Assembly (NCBI RefSeq): GCF_029989365.1
Contig: NZ_JAPRAQ010000008.1
Coordinates: 1 to 64,000 of the forward strand
Source of the DNA: Bradyrhizobium sp. Arg816
Lineage (GTDB): Bacteria > Pseudomonadota > Alphaproteobacteria > Rhizobiales > Xanthobacteraceae
DNA: 64,000 nucleotides
Direction: 5' to 3'
This document shows positions 1 through 8,934 of this stretch, piece by piece. Below the pieces are notes generated by a model. It worked only from the letters and a program-made list of their open reading frames with translations. It ran no database searches and was not told where the DNA came from. Made by a program: the position numbers and the translations under genes. Positions within the stretch are counted from its first letter, which is position 1, and each line of letters begins with the position of its first letter.

Positions 1-57
1 CCCCTTCGGCATCAGCGCTTCCACAAAGCTCGGCTGTCCCGTCTGCTTAACCGCCAT
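1..57 (-). CDS. N-terminus of a partial gene, possibly an IS5-type transposase
   Basis: Only the first 19 codons lie in the window; the gene reads leftward off the edge. The start ATG (57-55) has a strong ribosome binding site, GGAGGG, on the minus strand about 8 bases upstream, so this looks like a real start. The encoded N-terminus carries a GQ-x-SFVEAL-x-P-x-G pattern, which resembles the beginning of IS5-family transposases as I remember them. No terminal inverted repeat could be identified in the bases that follow. The family call is a guess from 19 residues; the existence of a gene here is much surer. Confidence 0.4.
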   Translation of the reverse strand, partial: MAVKQTGQPSFVEALMPKG

Positions 58-191
58 CGCTACCCTCCAAGGCTTTGCCCGAGGGAATCACAATTGACGA
101 ATTACGCAACAGGCCCACAAGGGGAGAGGGGAAGAGCCATCTCGCTTTCTGGGCCATGTTTTCGACGTGCGGCTGTGCTATTGCAACCGCC

Positions 192-1586
192 ATGCTCGAC
201 ACCGTGCAACCTCGTCCGCAGCCGCAAGCCGGCGTGCCGCAGAACCATCTCGCCGAAGAGTTCGTCGAGACGCTACGGCTGGCCGTGCCGCTGATGCTGA
301 CGCAGCTCGGGCAGATCGCGATGATCACGACCGATCTCGCGATGATCGGGCGGCTCGGCGAGGATGCGGTCGCGGCCGCCGCGCTGGCGCATACGGTTTA
401 TTTCGTCAGCTTCACCTTCGGGCTCGGATTGATGGCTGCGGTGTCGCCGCTGGCCGCGCAGGCGTTCGGCGCCGGCGACGTCAAGCGTATCCGCCGCTCG
501 CTGCGCGCCGGCCTGTGGGTCGCACTCCTGATCTCGCTGCCGATGATGGCCTCGCCGCTCTATGGCGAGCGCATCTTGCTGGCGCTCGGACAGGCGCCGC
601 AATCGGCCGCGCTCGCCCAGCGCTATCTGAACGGGTTGGCCTGGGGCATCGCGCCGGCACTCGGCTTCATCGCGTTGCGCAGCATGATGAGCGCGGTGAA
701 CCGGCCGCAGCCGCCGCTGTGGATCACCATTGCGGCAATCCCCGCCAACGCGGCCCTGGTCTATTGCCTGATGCACGGCCTGTTCGGCCTGCCGGAGCTC
801 GGCCTGTTCGGCGCGGGGCTTGCGACCACGCTCGTCAATCTCGGCACCTTCCTCGCTGCGCTTGCCATTGCCGCATGGCGCAAGCCGTTCGCCGACTATC
901 ATCCGCTCGCCCATCTCTGGCGCATCGACTGGCCGCTGATGCGCCAGCTCGTCGCGATCGGCGCGCCGATCTCGTTCTCGCTGCTGATGGAATATGGCCT
1001 GTTCTCCTCCGCCGCACTGCTGATGGGACTGATCTCGACCACGGCGATCGCCGCGCACCAGATCGCGCTCCAGGTCAGCGTCGTGCTGTTCATGGTCCCG
1101 CTCGGCATCGGCATGGCAGCGACGGTGCGCGTCGGCCATGCCTTCGGCCGCGGCGACATGGTCGCTTTGAGACGCGCCGGCCTCGTCGCAGCCGTGCTCG
1201 GGATCGCGTTCGTCTCCGCCCTGACCGTCGCGGTCATCCTCGGCCGCTACGAGCTCGGACGGCTGTTCTTCGGCCGGAGCGAGGCCAGCGCGGCGACGGT
1301 CGAGCTGACGGCAACGCTGCTGCTGGTCGGCGCGACCTTCTTCATCGCCGACGGCCTCCAGACCATCGTGGGCGGCGCGCTGCGCGGCATCAATGACACC
1401 AAGATGACGCTGGTGTTCGCCGCGATCGGCTATTGGTGCGTCGCATTTCCCATCGCCTGGCTGCTGGCCTTCAACGCCGGGCTTGGCGCGGTCGGTGTCT
1501 GGATCGGTTTCTCGATCGGGACGTTCGTCTATGCCGGGCTCCTGATCTTGCGATTCCGCGAGCTGACGCGCAAACTGGCAGGATGA
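192..1586 (+). CDS. MATE family efflux transporter
   Basis: An inner-membrane multidrug/Na+ (or H+) antiporter of the NorM-like MATE family, 464 residues and about twelve hydrophobic segments, the usual size. Typical features are the N-terminal LAVPLMLTQLGQIAMITTD stretch, the MIGRLGEDAVAAAALA segment, and a second, similar half beginning near GAPISFSLLMEYG, giving the internal two-fold repeat of the family. The frame is open from base 75, but the ATG at 192 gives the best N-terminus; an ATG at 156 is an alternative. No clear ribosome binding site is visible. It ends 22 bases before the next gene, so the two may be co-transcribed. Substrate cannot be read from sequence. Confidence 0.9.
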   Translation: MLDTVQPRPQPQAGVPQNHLAEEFVETLRLAVPLMLTQLGQIAMITTDLAMIGRLGEDAVAAAALAHTVYFVSFTFGLGLMAAVSPLAAQAFGAGDVKRIRRSLRAGLWVALLISLPMMASPLYGERILLALGQAPQSAALAQRYLNGLAWGIAPALGFIALRSMMSAVNRPQPPLWITIAAIPANAALVYCLMHGLFGLPELGLFGAGLATTLVNLGTFLAALAIAAWRKPFADYHPLAHLWRIDWPLMRQLVAIGAPISFSLLMEYGLFSSAALLMGLISTTAIAAHQIALQVSVVLFMVPLGIGMAATVRVGHAFGRGDMVALRRAGLVAAVLGIAFVSALTVAVILGRYELGRLFFGRSEASAATVELTATLLLVGATFFIADGLQTIVGGALRGINDTKMTLVFAAIGYWCVAFPIAWLLAFNAGLGAVGVWIGFSIGTFVYAGLLILRFRELTRKLAG

Positions 1587-1608
1587 TCGGGATCATGGAG
1601 CCGGTGCG

Positions 1609-2259
1609 ATGACCCTGTCCGTGGACCTCTTCTACTCCTACCGCAGTCCCTTCAGCTATCTGGCGCTGCCGAAGACGCTCAAGCTCGTTGAAGAGTACGA
1701 TCTCGCAGTGAACCTGCGGCCGGTCTATCCGCTCGCCGTCCGCGTGCCCGGCTTCTTCAAGAAAGCCAGCCCGAACTTCATTCGCTATGTGGTGCTCGAC
1801 AGCACGCGCGTGGCGCAGCACGAGGGCATCCCGTTCCGGTTTCCCAGACCGGATCCGATCGTGCAGGACAAGACGACGTTCGATGTCGCCGCCGAGCAGC
1901 CCTACATCCACCGCCTGACCCGGCTGGGTGCCATGGCACAGCTCGAGGGACGCTCGCTCGCATTCACCGACGCGATCGCACGCGTGCTGTGGGACGGCTC
2001 GGTGGCGGGCTGGAACGAGGGCGATCACCTCGCCCGCGCCGCCGAGAAAGCCGGCTTCGATCTCGCCGCGATGGATGAATCGGTCAGCGCCGACCCCGAT
2101 CGCTACGAGCGGGTGATCGCCGAGAACGAAAAGGACCACGCGGCCTCGGGCCATTGGGGCGTGCCGACCTTCGTGTTCGAGACCGAGCCGTTCTTCGGCC
2201 AGGACCGCATCGACCTGCTGGTCTGGCGCATGCAAAGCAAGGGCCTGGCACGGCGGTAG
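1609..2259 (+). CDS. 2-hydroxychromene-2-carboxylate isomerase-like DsbA-family protein
   Basis: A 216-residue thioredoxin-fold protein of the kappa-GST/HCCA isomerase group. The N-terminal FYSYRSPFSYLA motif has Ser where DsbA has its CxxC, as expected for glutathione-dependent isomerases. The C-terminal GHWGVPTFVFETEPFFGQDR block matches the family's cis-Pro loop and FxGQDRl signature. Family members isomerise aromatic degradation intermediates (naphthalene pathway) with glutathione, but no other ring-degradation gene is nearby, so the true substrate is unknown. It follows the MATE gene closely; a GGAG lies about 10 bases before the ATG. Confidence 0.85.
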   Translation: MTLSVDLFYSYRSPFSYLALPKTLKLVEEYDLAVNLRPVYPLAVRVPGFFKKASPNFIRYVVLDSTRVAQHEGIPFRFPRPDPIVQDKTTFDVAAEQPYIHRLTRLGAMAQLEGRSLAFTDAIARVLWDGSVAGWNEGDHLARAAEKAGFDLAAMDESVSADPDRYERVIAENEKDHAASGHWGVPTFVFETEPFFGQDRIDLLVWRMQSKGLARR

Positions 2260-2362
2260 GCCTTTACGCACAAATACGCCAGCTCGGCTTTGCTCCCGAA
2301 AGTCGACGTTCAAGCCAACATCGATGCATGCCGCCCTCGGGCCAATTGCCGAAGTAATCGTG

Positions 2363-2641
2363 TCAAATCGGATACCGCCATTTCAAGGCTCGTCGCACGA
2401 GCAAGAGCGCCGCGAGCACGATGACCAAAATGACGAGATAGGCAGCGACGGCCCACCGCTCGTGTGGCAGGTAACTCGGGGCCATCATGAGCATCAAGAG
2501 CATGCATAGGAGTGCTGTTTGTGCGTAGAAGAGTGGCGAGCGCAGCATTCCCGTTGGTTTCAGTTCCGCGAACCGGTCGCCAGCGCACGTCGCGCGACGG
2601 TAAAGAAAGACTAAAACTGCGAAGGCGACAATCCAGGCCAT
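2363..2641 (-). CDS. small hypothetical membrane protein
   Basis: A 92-residue protein with three likely membrane helices: residues about 2-13, 35-53 and 64-82, with Arg/Lys-rich ends (RR and KWR near the C-terminus). I do not recognise a family. The hydrophobic pattern and lack of a better frame on either strand support it as a real gene. It is convergent with the isomerase gene. Confidence 0.55.
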   Translation of the reverse strand: MAWIVAFAVLVFLYRRATCAGDRFAELKPTGMLRSPLFYAQTALLCMLLMLMMAPSYLPHERWAVAAYLVILVIVLAALLLVRRALKWRYPI

Positions 2642-2807
2642 ACAACTGAGCTACCAGTGCCGGATTTAGGACACGTCAGCGCACGGCGGACAAAGCAATA
2701 TAATGGTCCCTGATATCTGCCTTGGGTTATATTCCGCTGATCACAGCCAAGTCGGGCGACATCCGCCTTGCGGTCGGAAGACAACGTTTAACAGCTTAGT
2801 CCACGGC

Positions 2808-3923
2808 TCATTCCGCCACGCGCGCGGACTTGTCGGTCGAGGCTTCCGACCATTCGCCGACGACGCGATCGAGATCGCAGAGGTTCTGGTGCATCTGCTC
2901 CAGCGAGAAGCCGATCGCGAAGAAGCGCTCGGCGGTGTCGCCGGGGTGACCGCGGAGCAGGCCGTCATGACGGACGGCGGCGACGGCCTCGGCATAATGC
3001 TGGAGCGCGACGTGGACCGGATGGATCGCCGGCGCGCCGGCGCCCTCGCGCAAAGCAGCAGCGGCGGAGCGAAGGAATCGCGCGATCACGGTCGAGACTT
3101 CCGTCAGCGGGGCTGCAAGCCGCATCTGCACCTCGGCCGGCAGCGGCACCACCGTGGCACGGCCGATCATCACGACATCATGGCGCAGCCGCAGCACGGT
3201 GCGCAGCAGCGGGCCGGTGTCGGGCCCGCTCGACAGTCGCGCGGAGCGCTCACGCTCAGCTTCGGCGCCGATGGCATTCATGCCCACCATTGCCGTGCCG
3301 ATGCCGTCCTGGATCCGGTGCAGCGCGTCGTTGTCGCGGCCGCGCGTGAGCCCCGCGAGCAGTTCGGTGAAGGCATCCGCAATCAGCTCGAGCAGCGTGG
3401 CCGCGCTGGCGCGGATCTGCCGCACGGCGCGCGACGGCAGCACCAGGAATGAGACCAGCAGGCCGGTGATGGCGCCGACCCCGACCTCGCTGACGCGGTC
3501 GATCGCCGACGCCAAGGGATCGGAATGATGTATGGTCGGAACCAGCAGCACGATGATGGCGGTCACCGTGGCGGCGTTCAGGCTTGGGTTGATCGCGGCC
3601 ACGAAGGCGAGCGGCGCGACCGCCAGCACCAGCAGCCCCAACAAACCGGCTTCGGTCGAATAAGGGATCAGGATCGCGATGGCGCCGCCATAGAGGGCGC
3701 CGCCGATGGTGCCGAGCACGTAGTCGCGCGTCGCCTTCAGCGAGCGGCCGACGCTCATCTGGGTCACGATCAGCGAGGTCAGGACGGCCCAGAGCGGCAA
3801 TAGCAGATGCAGCGCGGTAGCGATCGCATAGGCGGCCACCGCGGCCACCGTGACCCGGATCGCCAATCCGAGTTGCGTCCGCCGTGATCGGATCCGGTCG
3901 AACAGCTGTTTTGCAAATGCCAT
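2808..3923 (-). CDS. FUSC family inner-membrane protein (aromatic acid exporter-like)
   Basis: A 371-residue protein whose first 170 residues form about six hydrophobic helices, including LWAVLTSLIVTQMSVGRSLKAT, which matches the FUSC/YccS/AaeB core (a P/LLWAvlTalvV...sxGaslxka motif). The rest is a soluble helical domain. FUSC members are putative efflux permeases for fusaric acid or aromatic acids, normally with a membrane-fusion partner; none is adjacent here, so it may work alone or with a distant partner. The start codon ATG at 3923 gives MAFAKQLFDRIRSRR, a basic N-terminus ahead of the first helix. Confidence 0.85.
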   Translation of the reverse strand: MAFAKQLFDRIRSRRTQLGLAIRVTVAAVAAYAIATALHLLLPLWAVLTSLIVTQMSVGRSLKATRDYVLGTIGGALYGGAIAILIPYSTEAGLLGLLVLAVAPLAFVAAINPSLNAATVTAIIVLLVPTIHHSDPLASAIDRVSEVGVGAITGLLVSFLVLPSRAVRQIRASAATLLELIADAFTELLAGLTRGRDNDALHRIQDGIGTAMVGMNAIGAEAERERSARLSSGPDTGPLLRTVLRLRHDVVMIGRATVVPLPAEVQMRLAAPLTEVSTVIARFLRSAAAALREGAGAPAIHPVHVALQHYAEAVAAVRHDGLLRGHPGDTAERFFAIGFSLEQMHQNLCDLDRVVGEWSEASTDKSARVAE

Positions 3924-4042
3924 CGTCAGAAGTCCCGATCCCTTTGAAGCCAGGCAAAAGCATGGCTAATGCCCGCGGCCCCAAGGCCGCTTGAAAGGCC
4001 AAATCAGCCCGCCTAACTTGCGCGCCAAAACGAGGAAACACG

Positions 4043-5410
4043 ATGGCTCACGAAACCGCAACGCTCGCCGCCTATGTCGTCAATCTGAAATACCAGGATA
4101 TTCCGGCGGAGGTGCTGGATCGCGCCAAGGTGCTGACGCTGGACTTCCTCGGCAGCGCCATCCGGGCCCGCAGCGAGGCGGAATCCACACCCTCGATCCT
4201 GAAGATGCTCGAAGCGCTCGCGCTCGACACCAAGGGCGAGTCCACCGTGTTCGGCGACAGCAAGACCTGGACACCGGCGGTCGCGGCGCTGCTCAACGGC
4301 GCGCTCGGCCATTCCCTCGACTTCGACGACACCCACGCCGATTCCTCGCTGCATCCGAGCGCGCCGGTGGTTCCGGCCGCCTTCGCCGTCGGCGAGATGG
4401 TCGGCGCGTCAGGCCGCGACGTGCTGACCGCGATCGTCGCTGGCTATGAGGTCTGCTGCCGGCTCGGCAACGCGCTCGACCCGACCTCGCATTATGCGCG
4501 CGGCTTCCATCCGACCGCGACCGCCGGCACCTATGGCGCGGCGGCCGCCGCTGGCAAACTGTTCGGCCTGTCCGAGCAGCAGATCATCGCCGCCTTCGGC
4601 GTCTCAGGCAGCCAGGCCGCGGGCTCGCTGCAATTCCTCGTCAACGGCGCCTGGAACAAGCGCTACCAGGTCGGCGCCGCCGCGATGAATGGCGTGATCG
4701 CCGCGACGCTGGCGCGCAACGATTTCGTCGGCGCGACCGAATCGGTCGAGGGCAAGCACGGCCTGCTCGCCGGCTACACCGACGATGCGCATCCCGACAA
4801 GGCGGTGGCCGAGCTCGGCAAGACCTATGAGACGATGAAGATCGGCGTAAAACCGTATCCGAGCTGCCGCTACACCCATGCGGCGATCGACGCGCTGATC
4901 GCGATGCGGCGCGAGCACAATCTGACGCCGGACCAGGTCAAGCGCGTCGAGATCGGTTTGCATCGGAACGGCATCACGCTGACCGGCGATGCCGCGACCA
5001 AGCGGCATCCCACCTCGATCGTCGGCGGCCAGTTCTCGATGTTCTTCACCGGCGCGCTCGCGCTCGACCAGGGCTCGTTCGGCTGGGACGACTACAACCG
5101 CCTTGGGGACGCCGCCATCGACGCACTCGCCGACAAGTTCGACGTGGTGCAGGACGACCGCCTCGAGGTCGGCCGCACCCATCCGTTCGGCGCGCGCGTC
5201 AGCATCACGACGGACGATGGCGTGCATGAGCGGCTCTATGCCGATCCTTCCGGAGAGCCGAATTCTTTCCCCGATGCGCAGGCGATGCAGCAGAAGTTTC
5301 TGACGCTGGCACGCCCGGTGCTGAACGCGCGCGCGGAGAAGTTTGCGGACGCGATCATGACGCTGGAGCGGTTCGACCGCGTGGCGAAGGCCACGGAGCT
5401 GGGGAGGTAG
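4043..5410 (+). CDS. MmgE/PrpD family protein
   Basis: A 455-residue protein of the MmgE/PrpD superfamily, which includes 2-methylcitrate dehydratase, cis-aconitate decarboxylase and iminodisuccinate epimerase. Family marks are the FDDTHADSSLHPSAP block, the GYEVCCRLG segment, GFHPTATAGTYGAAAAAG, and KPYPSCRYTHAAIDA in the second half. No methylcitrate-cycle partners (prpB, prpC) are nearby, so the specific reaction cannot be assigned; family membership is secure, substrate is not. It is followed directly by a long palindromic repeat. Confidence 0.9.
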   Translation: MAHETATLAAYVVNLKYQDIPAEVLDRAKVLTLDFLGSAIRARSEAESTPSILKMLEALALDTKGESTVFGDSKTWTPAVAALLNGALGHSLDFDDTHADSSLHPSAPVVPAAFAVGEMVGASGRDVLTAIVAGYEVCCRLGNALDPTSHYARGFHPTATAGTYGAAAAAGKLFGLSEQQIIAAFGVSGSQAAGSLQFLVNGAWNKRYQVGAAAMNGVIAATLARNDFVGATESVEGKHGLLAGYTDDAHPDKAVAELGKTYETMKIGVKPYPSCRYTHAAIDALIAMRREHNLTPDQVKRVEIGLHRNGITLTGDAATKRHPTSIVGGQFSMFFTGALALDQGSFGWDDYNRLGDAAIDALADKFDVVQDDRLEVGRTHPFGARVSITTDDGVHERLYADPSGEPNSFPDAQAMQQKFLTLARPVLNARAEKFADAIMTLERFDRVAKATELGR

Positions 5411-5428
5411 GAGCCGCGGCGGCGGCCA

Positions 5429-5593
5429 CTTACCCTCCCCTGGAGGGGGAGGGTCGGCTCATATTGAGCGCAGCGAAATATGAGACGGGGTGGGGTGACG
5501 GTCTCTCCGCGACGAACAGCGCCCGTGCGGAGAGTTCACCCCACCCCGCTCGCGCTGCGCGCGATCGACCCTCCCCCTCCAGGGGAGGGTAAG
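5429..5593. repeat. long palindromic intergenic repeat, class A copy 1
   Basis: A 165-bp imperfect palindrome: it begins CTTACCCTCCCCTGGAGG and ends with the complementary CCTCCAGGGGAGGGTAAG. Inner arms GGGGTGGGGTGA and TCACCCCACCCC also pair. A second, related copy lies at 25684-25871. It sits between the MmgE/PrpD gene and a convergent hydrolase gene and could form a long hairpin or act as a bidirectional transcription end. Confidence 0.9.
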
Positions 5594-5600
5594 AAAGACC

Positions 5601-7028
5601 TCAATCCACCCCCGCCATTTTCCCCTTCTCGCGCGTGGCTGCCACCACATCCCGCACCAGGTCGAACACGCCGTCCGCTTCCGGCGGCCAGTTGGGCGAG
5701 CGGCCCAGCCGCACGATCACAAGCCGCTCCGACGGAATAACGATCGTGTACTGCCCGATCGTACCCTTGGCGAAGAAGGCATCGCGCGGCCAGCCGTGCT
5801 CGACGCGGAAATTCGCGCCAAAACTGTCGTCCCGGTTGGTCCAGAAGCCGGCGCCGATGCCGACCCAGGCATTCGGCGTGGCCGTGGCGGAGTAACTCAC
5901 CCATCCCGCCGGCAAAATACGCTTGCCGCCGGCGACGCCGTCATCGAGATAGAGCTGGCCGAAGCGCCCCCAGTCGCGCGCGGAGGCCAGCATCTCGCTC
6001 GATCCCTCGATCGTGCCGGCGCCGTCGAGCTGGAGCGTGACGTGGCGCATGCCGAGCGGCGCGAACAATTCACGGCGCGCAAAGCGCAACGCGTCCGCAG
6101 GACTGCCGCCGGCGGCGTTGCGGATCAGGTGCGCGAGCATGATGGTGTTGCCGTCGTGATAATTCCACACCGTGCCCGGCGCGGTCGCAAGCGGCATGCT
6201 GGCGGCATAGGCGGCCATGTCGTCCTCGATGAATTTCATGCGATTGACCGGTTCGAAGGCGGAGCCGAGCGAAGCCTGCAACGAGCTGCCGAGCGCGAGG
6301 CCCGCGGTGTGCCGCAGCAGCTGGTCGACGGTGATGGCGTGGCGGGGATCGTCCGGGTTTTTCCAGGCGGCGACCGGCGCAGGCCCATCGAGCTTCAACT
6401 TGCCCTGGCGCACGAGAATGCCTGTTAGCGCCGAGATCACCGACTTCGTCATGGAGAAGCCGAGCAGGGGCGTCTCCGGCCCGACACCATCCGCATAACG
6501 CTCGGCGATGACGCGGCCTGACTTCATGATGACGATGGCGCGGGTGCGGCGGGCGGGCGGCTGGGAGGGTTCGGTGAAGGCGCGATCGAGTGCGGCTGAT
6601 AGCCCCTCGCTTTGCGGCGGCACGACCGAAGGTCCCGCGATCTCGGGGAGCAATGCGGGCTGCTTGTCGTCGGCCGGCGGCGCGACGTCGGCGATATCAG
6701 CGCCGTGCTCGAGCGTGCAGCCCAGCCCCTCGCGATAGACGGCATGGCTGCGGCCGAGGCCGAACAGCGTCACGGTGACGTCCTTGCGCACCCGGTCGAT
6801 CCGGTAGTCAATCGCCCAGGTGATCAGGCTAGTCCCGGGCATCGCGTCGGTGGTCTCGGCAAAAGTCCGCTGCGGATCGAGGCCAGAGACGAACGTCTCG
6901 GCGCAGAGGATGTCGGCGAGGAAGCCGGTGGCGACCTGCGGCGCGTTGCGCGCGCGAGCCGCGCCGAATGCGAGGCCGATACAGGCGATGGCGGTGGCGA
7001 GGAGGATGATCTTGCGGCGGCGGGTCAC
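5601..7028 (-). CDS. serine hydrolase, class C beta-lactamase / 6-aminohexanoate-dimer hydrolase-like
   Basis: A 475-residue protein with an N-terminal membrane anchor or signal (residues 6-25: basic MTRRRK followed by a hydrophobic run). The catalytic SxxK is SMTK at 192-195 and the probable active tyrosine is Tyr290 in WNYHDGN. Sequence around DQLLRHTAGLALG and the FAPLGM segment resemble the NylB-like branch of class C beta-lactamases. Such enzymes cleave amide or ester bonds; the natural substrate is unknown. Residues 30-150 before the hydrolase domain are an additional region I do not recognise. It is convergent with the MmgE/PrpD gene. Confidence 0.85.
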   Translation of the reverse strand: MTRRRKIILLATAIACIGLAFGAARARNAPQVATGFLADILCAETFVSGLDPQRTFAETTDAMPGTSLITWAIDYRIDRVRKDVTVTLFGLGRSHAVYREGLGCTLEHGADIADVAPPADDKQPALLPEIAGPSVVPPQSEGLSAALDRAFTEPSQPPARRTRAIVIMKSGRVIAERYADGVGPETPLLGFSMTKSVISALTGILVRQGKLKLDGPAPVAAWKNPDDPRHAITVDQLLRHTAGLALGSSLQASLGSAFEPVNRMKFIEDDMAAYAASMPLATAPGTVWNYHDGNTIMLAHLIRNAAGGSPADALRFARRELFAPLGMRHVTLQLDGAGTIEGSSEMLASARDWGRFGQLYLDDGVAGGKRILPAGWVSYSATATPNAWVGIGAGFWTNRDDSFGANFRVEHGWPRDAFFAKGTIGQYTIVIPSERLVIVRLGRSPNWPPEADGVFDLVRDVVAATREKGKMAGVD

Positions 7029-7170
7029 GGGCTTTCTCCGGCTGGGGCATGTGCCGGGAGGAAGCCGGAGCAGGCGGAGGAGTGCTCGCCGGATTTGGAA
7101 AATGGACTGGCTGAAACTGAACCGGGCTGGTCGATTCTGGAATTTCGGCGTGATTAGAAAGGCTTAGAAC

Positions 7171-8256
7171 TTATGCCGCACTCACCTTGAGCCGCCGGTA
7201 TTCCGTCGGCGTCACGCCCGTCACCGCCTTGAAGGCCCGGTTGAAGGGACCGAGCGACTGGAAGCCGGCATCCATCGCGATGGTGATGACGGGGACCTCG
7301 GCCTGCGCGGGATCGGCGAGCGCGGCCTTAGCTTCCTCGATCCGGTGGTTGTTCAGGAATACATTGAAATTGCGGTAGCCGAGCCGCTGGTTGATCAGCC
7401 GGCGCAGCCTGTATTCGGGAATTTTCAGCCGGCTCGCCAGCACGCCGATGGTGATGTTCTCCTGGCGATAGATCCGCTCGTCCGCCATCAGCCGCATCAG
7501 GGCATCGATCAGCTTCTGGTCGACGGCTTCATCGGTGGCTGCCGGATGGCTCAGAATGACCGCCGGCGTGATTCCCGTATTCGCCGGAAACAGGTCGGCG
7601 CCATCGACACGCATCATCGCGTAGGCGATGGCCGCGACGACGCAGGCCAGCACGCCGGCATTGATGGTGTTGGCGGCATTGCCGACGTCGCTGCCGGCGA
7701 CGGCAATCTGGAGCAGCGCGTTCAGTCCGCCATAGAGCGCGGCGGCGCAGACGATGAAGACGCGGGCACGCCGCCGGCGCTCGACCAGGTCGGCCGGCCA
7801 CGAGGCGATCGTCTGCCCCACAGCGAGCGCGATGAAGCCGAGCACGATCAGGTTCACCACGGTGACGGAGAACCGCACATGGCCGCCCGGCGCGATCCAG
7901 ACGCACCCGGCGAAGCTGAAGGCCGTCACCAGTCCCCAGACCAGCCCGTGCCACCGGCGCAGGCGAAAATCGTCGTCGAACAGCGCGCGCGTGAACAGCC
8001 AGAACACCACGATGTTGCCGGTCGACAGCGCGATCAGCGGCGCATGCCAGGCCGGCACCAGCGACGTCACGCCGACCGAATAGCTCACCGCATGCGCGGC
8101 CGAGCCGAGCGCGAAGGCTGCGCCGAGGCGAGCCGCCAGCACGTTGCGGAAGTCCGAGAACAACGACGCCGCCAACACCAGCAGCAGCGCCACGGCGCCG
8201 GCGCGAAAGGCGAGTTCGAGATGGGCAAGCAGCATCCGGTCGACCCGATCGCGCAC
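7171..8256 (-). CDS. AraC family regulator with N-terminal membrane domain
   Basis: A 361-residue protein. The first ~220 residues contain about seven hydrophobic helices; the last ~100 residues are an AraC/XylS DNA-binding domain (ENITIGVLASRLKIPEYRLRRLINQ and a C-terminal GFQSLGPFNRAFKAVTGVTPTEYRR helix-turn-helix). This architecture suggests a membrane-bound regulator sensing something at the membrane. The start could also be the internal ATG at 8235. Its neighbours are a serine hydrolase downstream (142 bp away) and a GNAT gene upstream, all on the same strand. Confidence 0.85.
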   Translation of the reverse strand: MRDRVDRMLLAHLELAFRAGAVALLLVLAASLFSDFRNVLAARLGAAFALGSAAHAVSYSVGVTSLVPAWHAPLIALSTGNIVVFWLFTRALFDDDFRLRRWHGLVWGLVTAFSFAGCVWIAPGGHVRFSVTVVNLIVLGFIALAVGQTIASWPADLVERRRRARVFIVCAAALYGGLNALLQIAVAGSDVGNAANTINAGVLACVVAAIAYAMMRVDGADLFPANTGITPAVILSHPAATDEAVDQKLIDALMRLMADERIYRQENITIGVLASRLKIPEYRLRRLINQRLGYRNFNVFLNNHRIEEAKAALADPAQAEVPVITIAMDAGFQSLGPFNRAFKAVTGVTPTEYRRLKVSAA

Positions 8257-8297
8257 GCAGGCGCGTGACGCGAACCTAGTTCAGATCAAAGACCGAT

Positions 8298-8870
8298 TCA
8301 ATTTCGCCGGGTCCACGCGGCGCGCGACGTGATCCAGGCGTCGGCCGGCTTGCCGAACAGATCGATCTCGCGCTCCTTCCGGGCGCCCAGGCTGCGCGCC
8401 ACGCCCTGCGACGGCGTATTCGTGCTCTCGATACAGTGCATGATCTCGTCGATCTCAAAGCTGTCGAACACCCAGTCGATCGATGCGCTGGCCGCTTCCA
8501 CCGCATAGCCTTTGCCGCGGAATTCCCTGGCGATGCCCCAACCGACCTCGAAGCCGGGCCAGCCCGGCGGGCACCACGGACCAACCCGCCCGATGTAGCT
8601 GCCGCTCGATTTTTCCTCGACCGCAAACATGCCGAAGCCGTGGAGCGCCCAGTGTCCGGAGATCACGGCCGCGTTACGCCAGCCGGCAATCTCGGTCGTG
8701 ACCGGCTTGCCGTCGGCGGCGATGAAGCGGGCGGTGCCGGGATCGGACAGCATCGCGGCGTTCGGTGCAATATCGCCCGCGCACCATGGCCGCAGGATCA
8801 AATGTTCCGTCTCGATTCTGGGGCCTGTGACCTCGAGCAGCCTGGCGCCTGGCTTGAGCGGTGGGATCAT
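8298..8870 (-). CDS. GNAT family N-acetyltransferase (RimJ/RimL-like)
   Basis: A 190-residue acetyltransferase. The N-terminal IETEHLILRPW and the central GWGIAREFRGKGYAVEAA (acetyl-CoA binding RxxGxG/A-type loop) are typical of RimJ/RimL-type GNATs, as is the late ESTNTPSQGVARSLG segment. The substrate, protein N-terminus or small molecule, cannot be read from sequence. It lies 41 bp upstream of the AraC gene on the same strand and is divergent from the pirin gene, with 64 bp between the two starts. Confidence 0.85.
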   Translation of the reverse strand: MIPPLKPGARLLEVTGPRIETEHLILRPWCAGDIAPNAAMLSDPGTARFIAADGKPVTTEIAGWRNAAVISGHWALHGFGMFAVEEKSSGSYIGRVGPWCPPGWPGFEVGWGIAREFRGKGYAVEAASASIDWVFDSFEIDEIMHCIESTNTPSQGVARSLGARKEREIDLFGKPADAWITSRAAWTRRN

Positions 8871-8934
8871 CGGTCTCCTCCCGTTCCCGACATTGTTCTG
8901 TTACGATCATACCAGCAAGAAACAGGAGACCACC

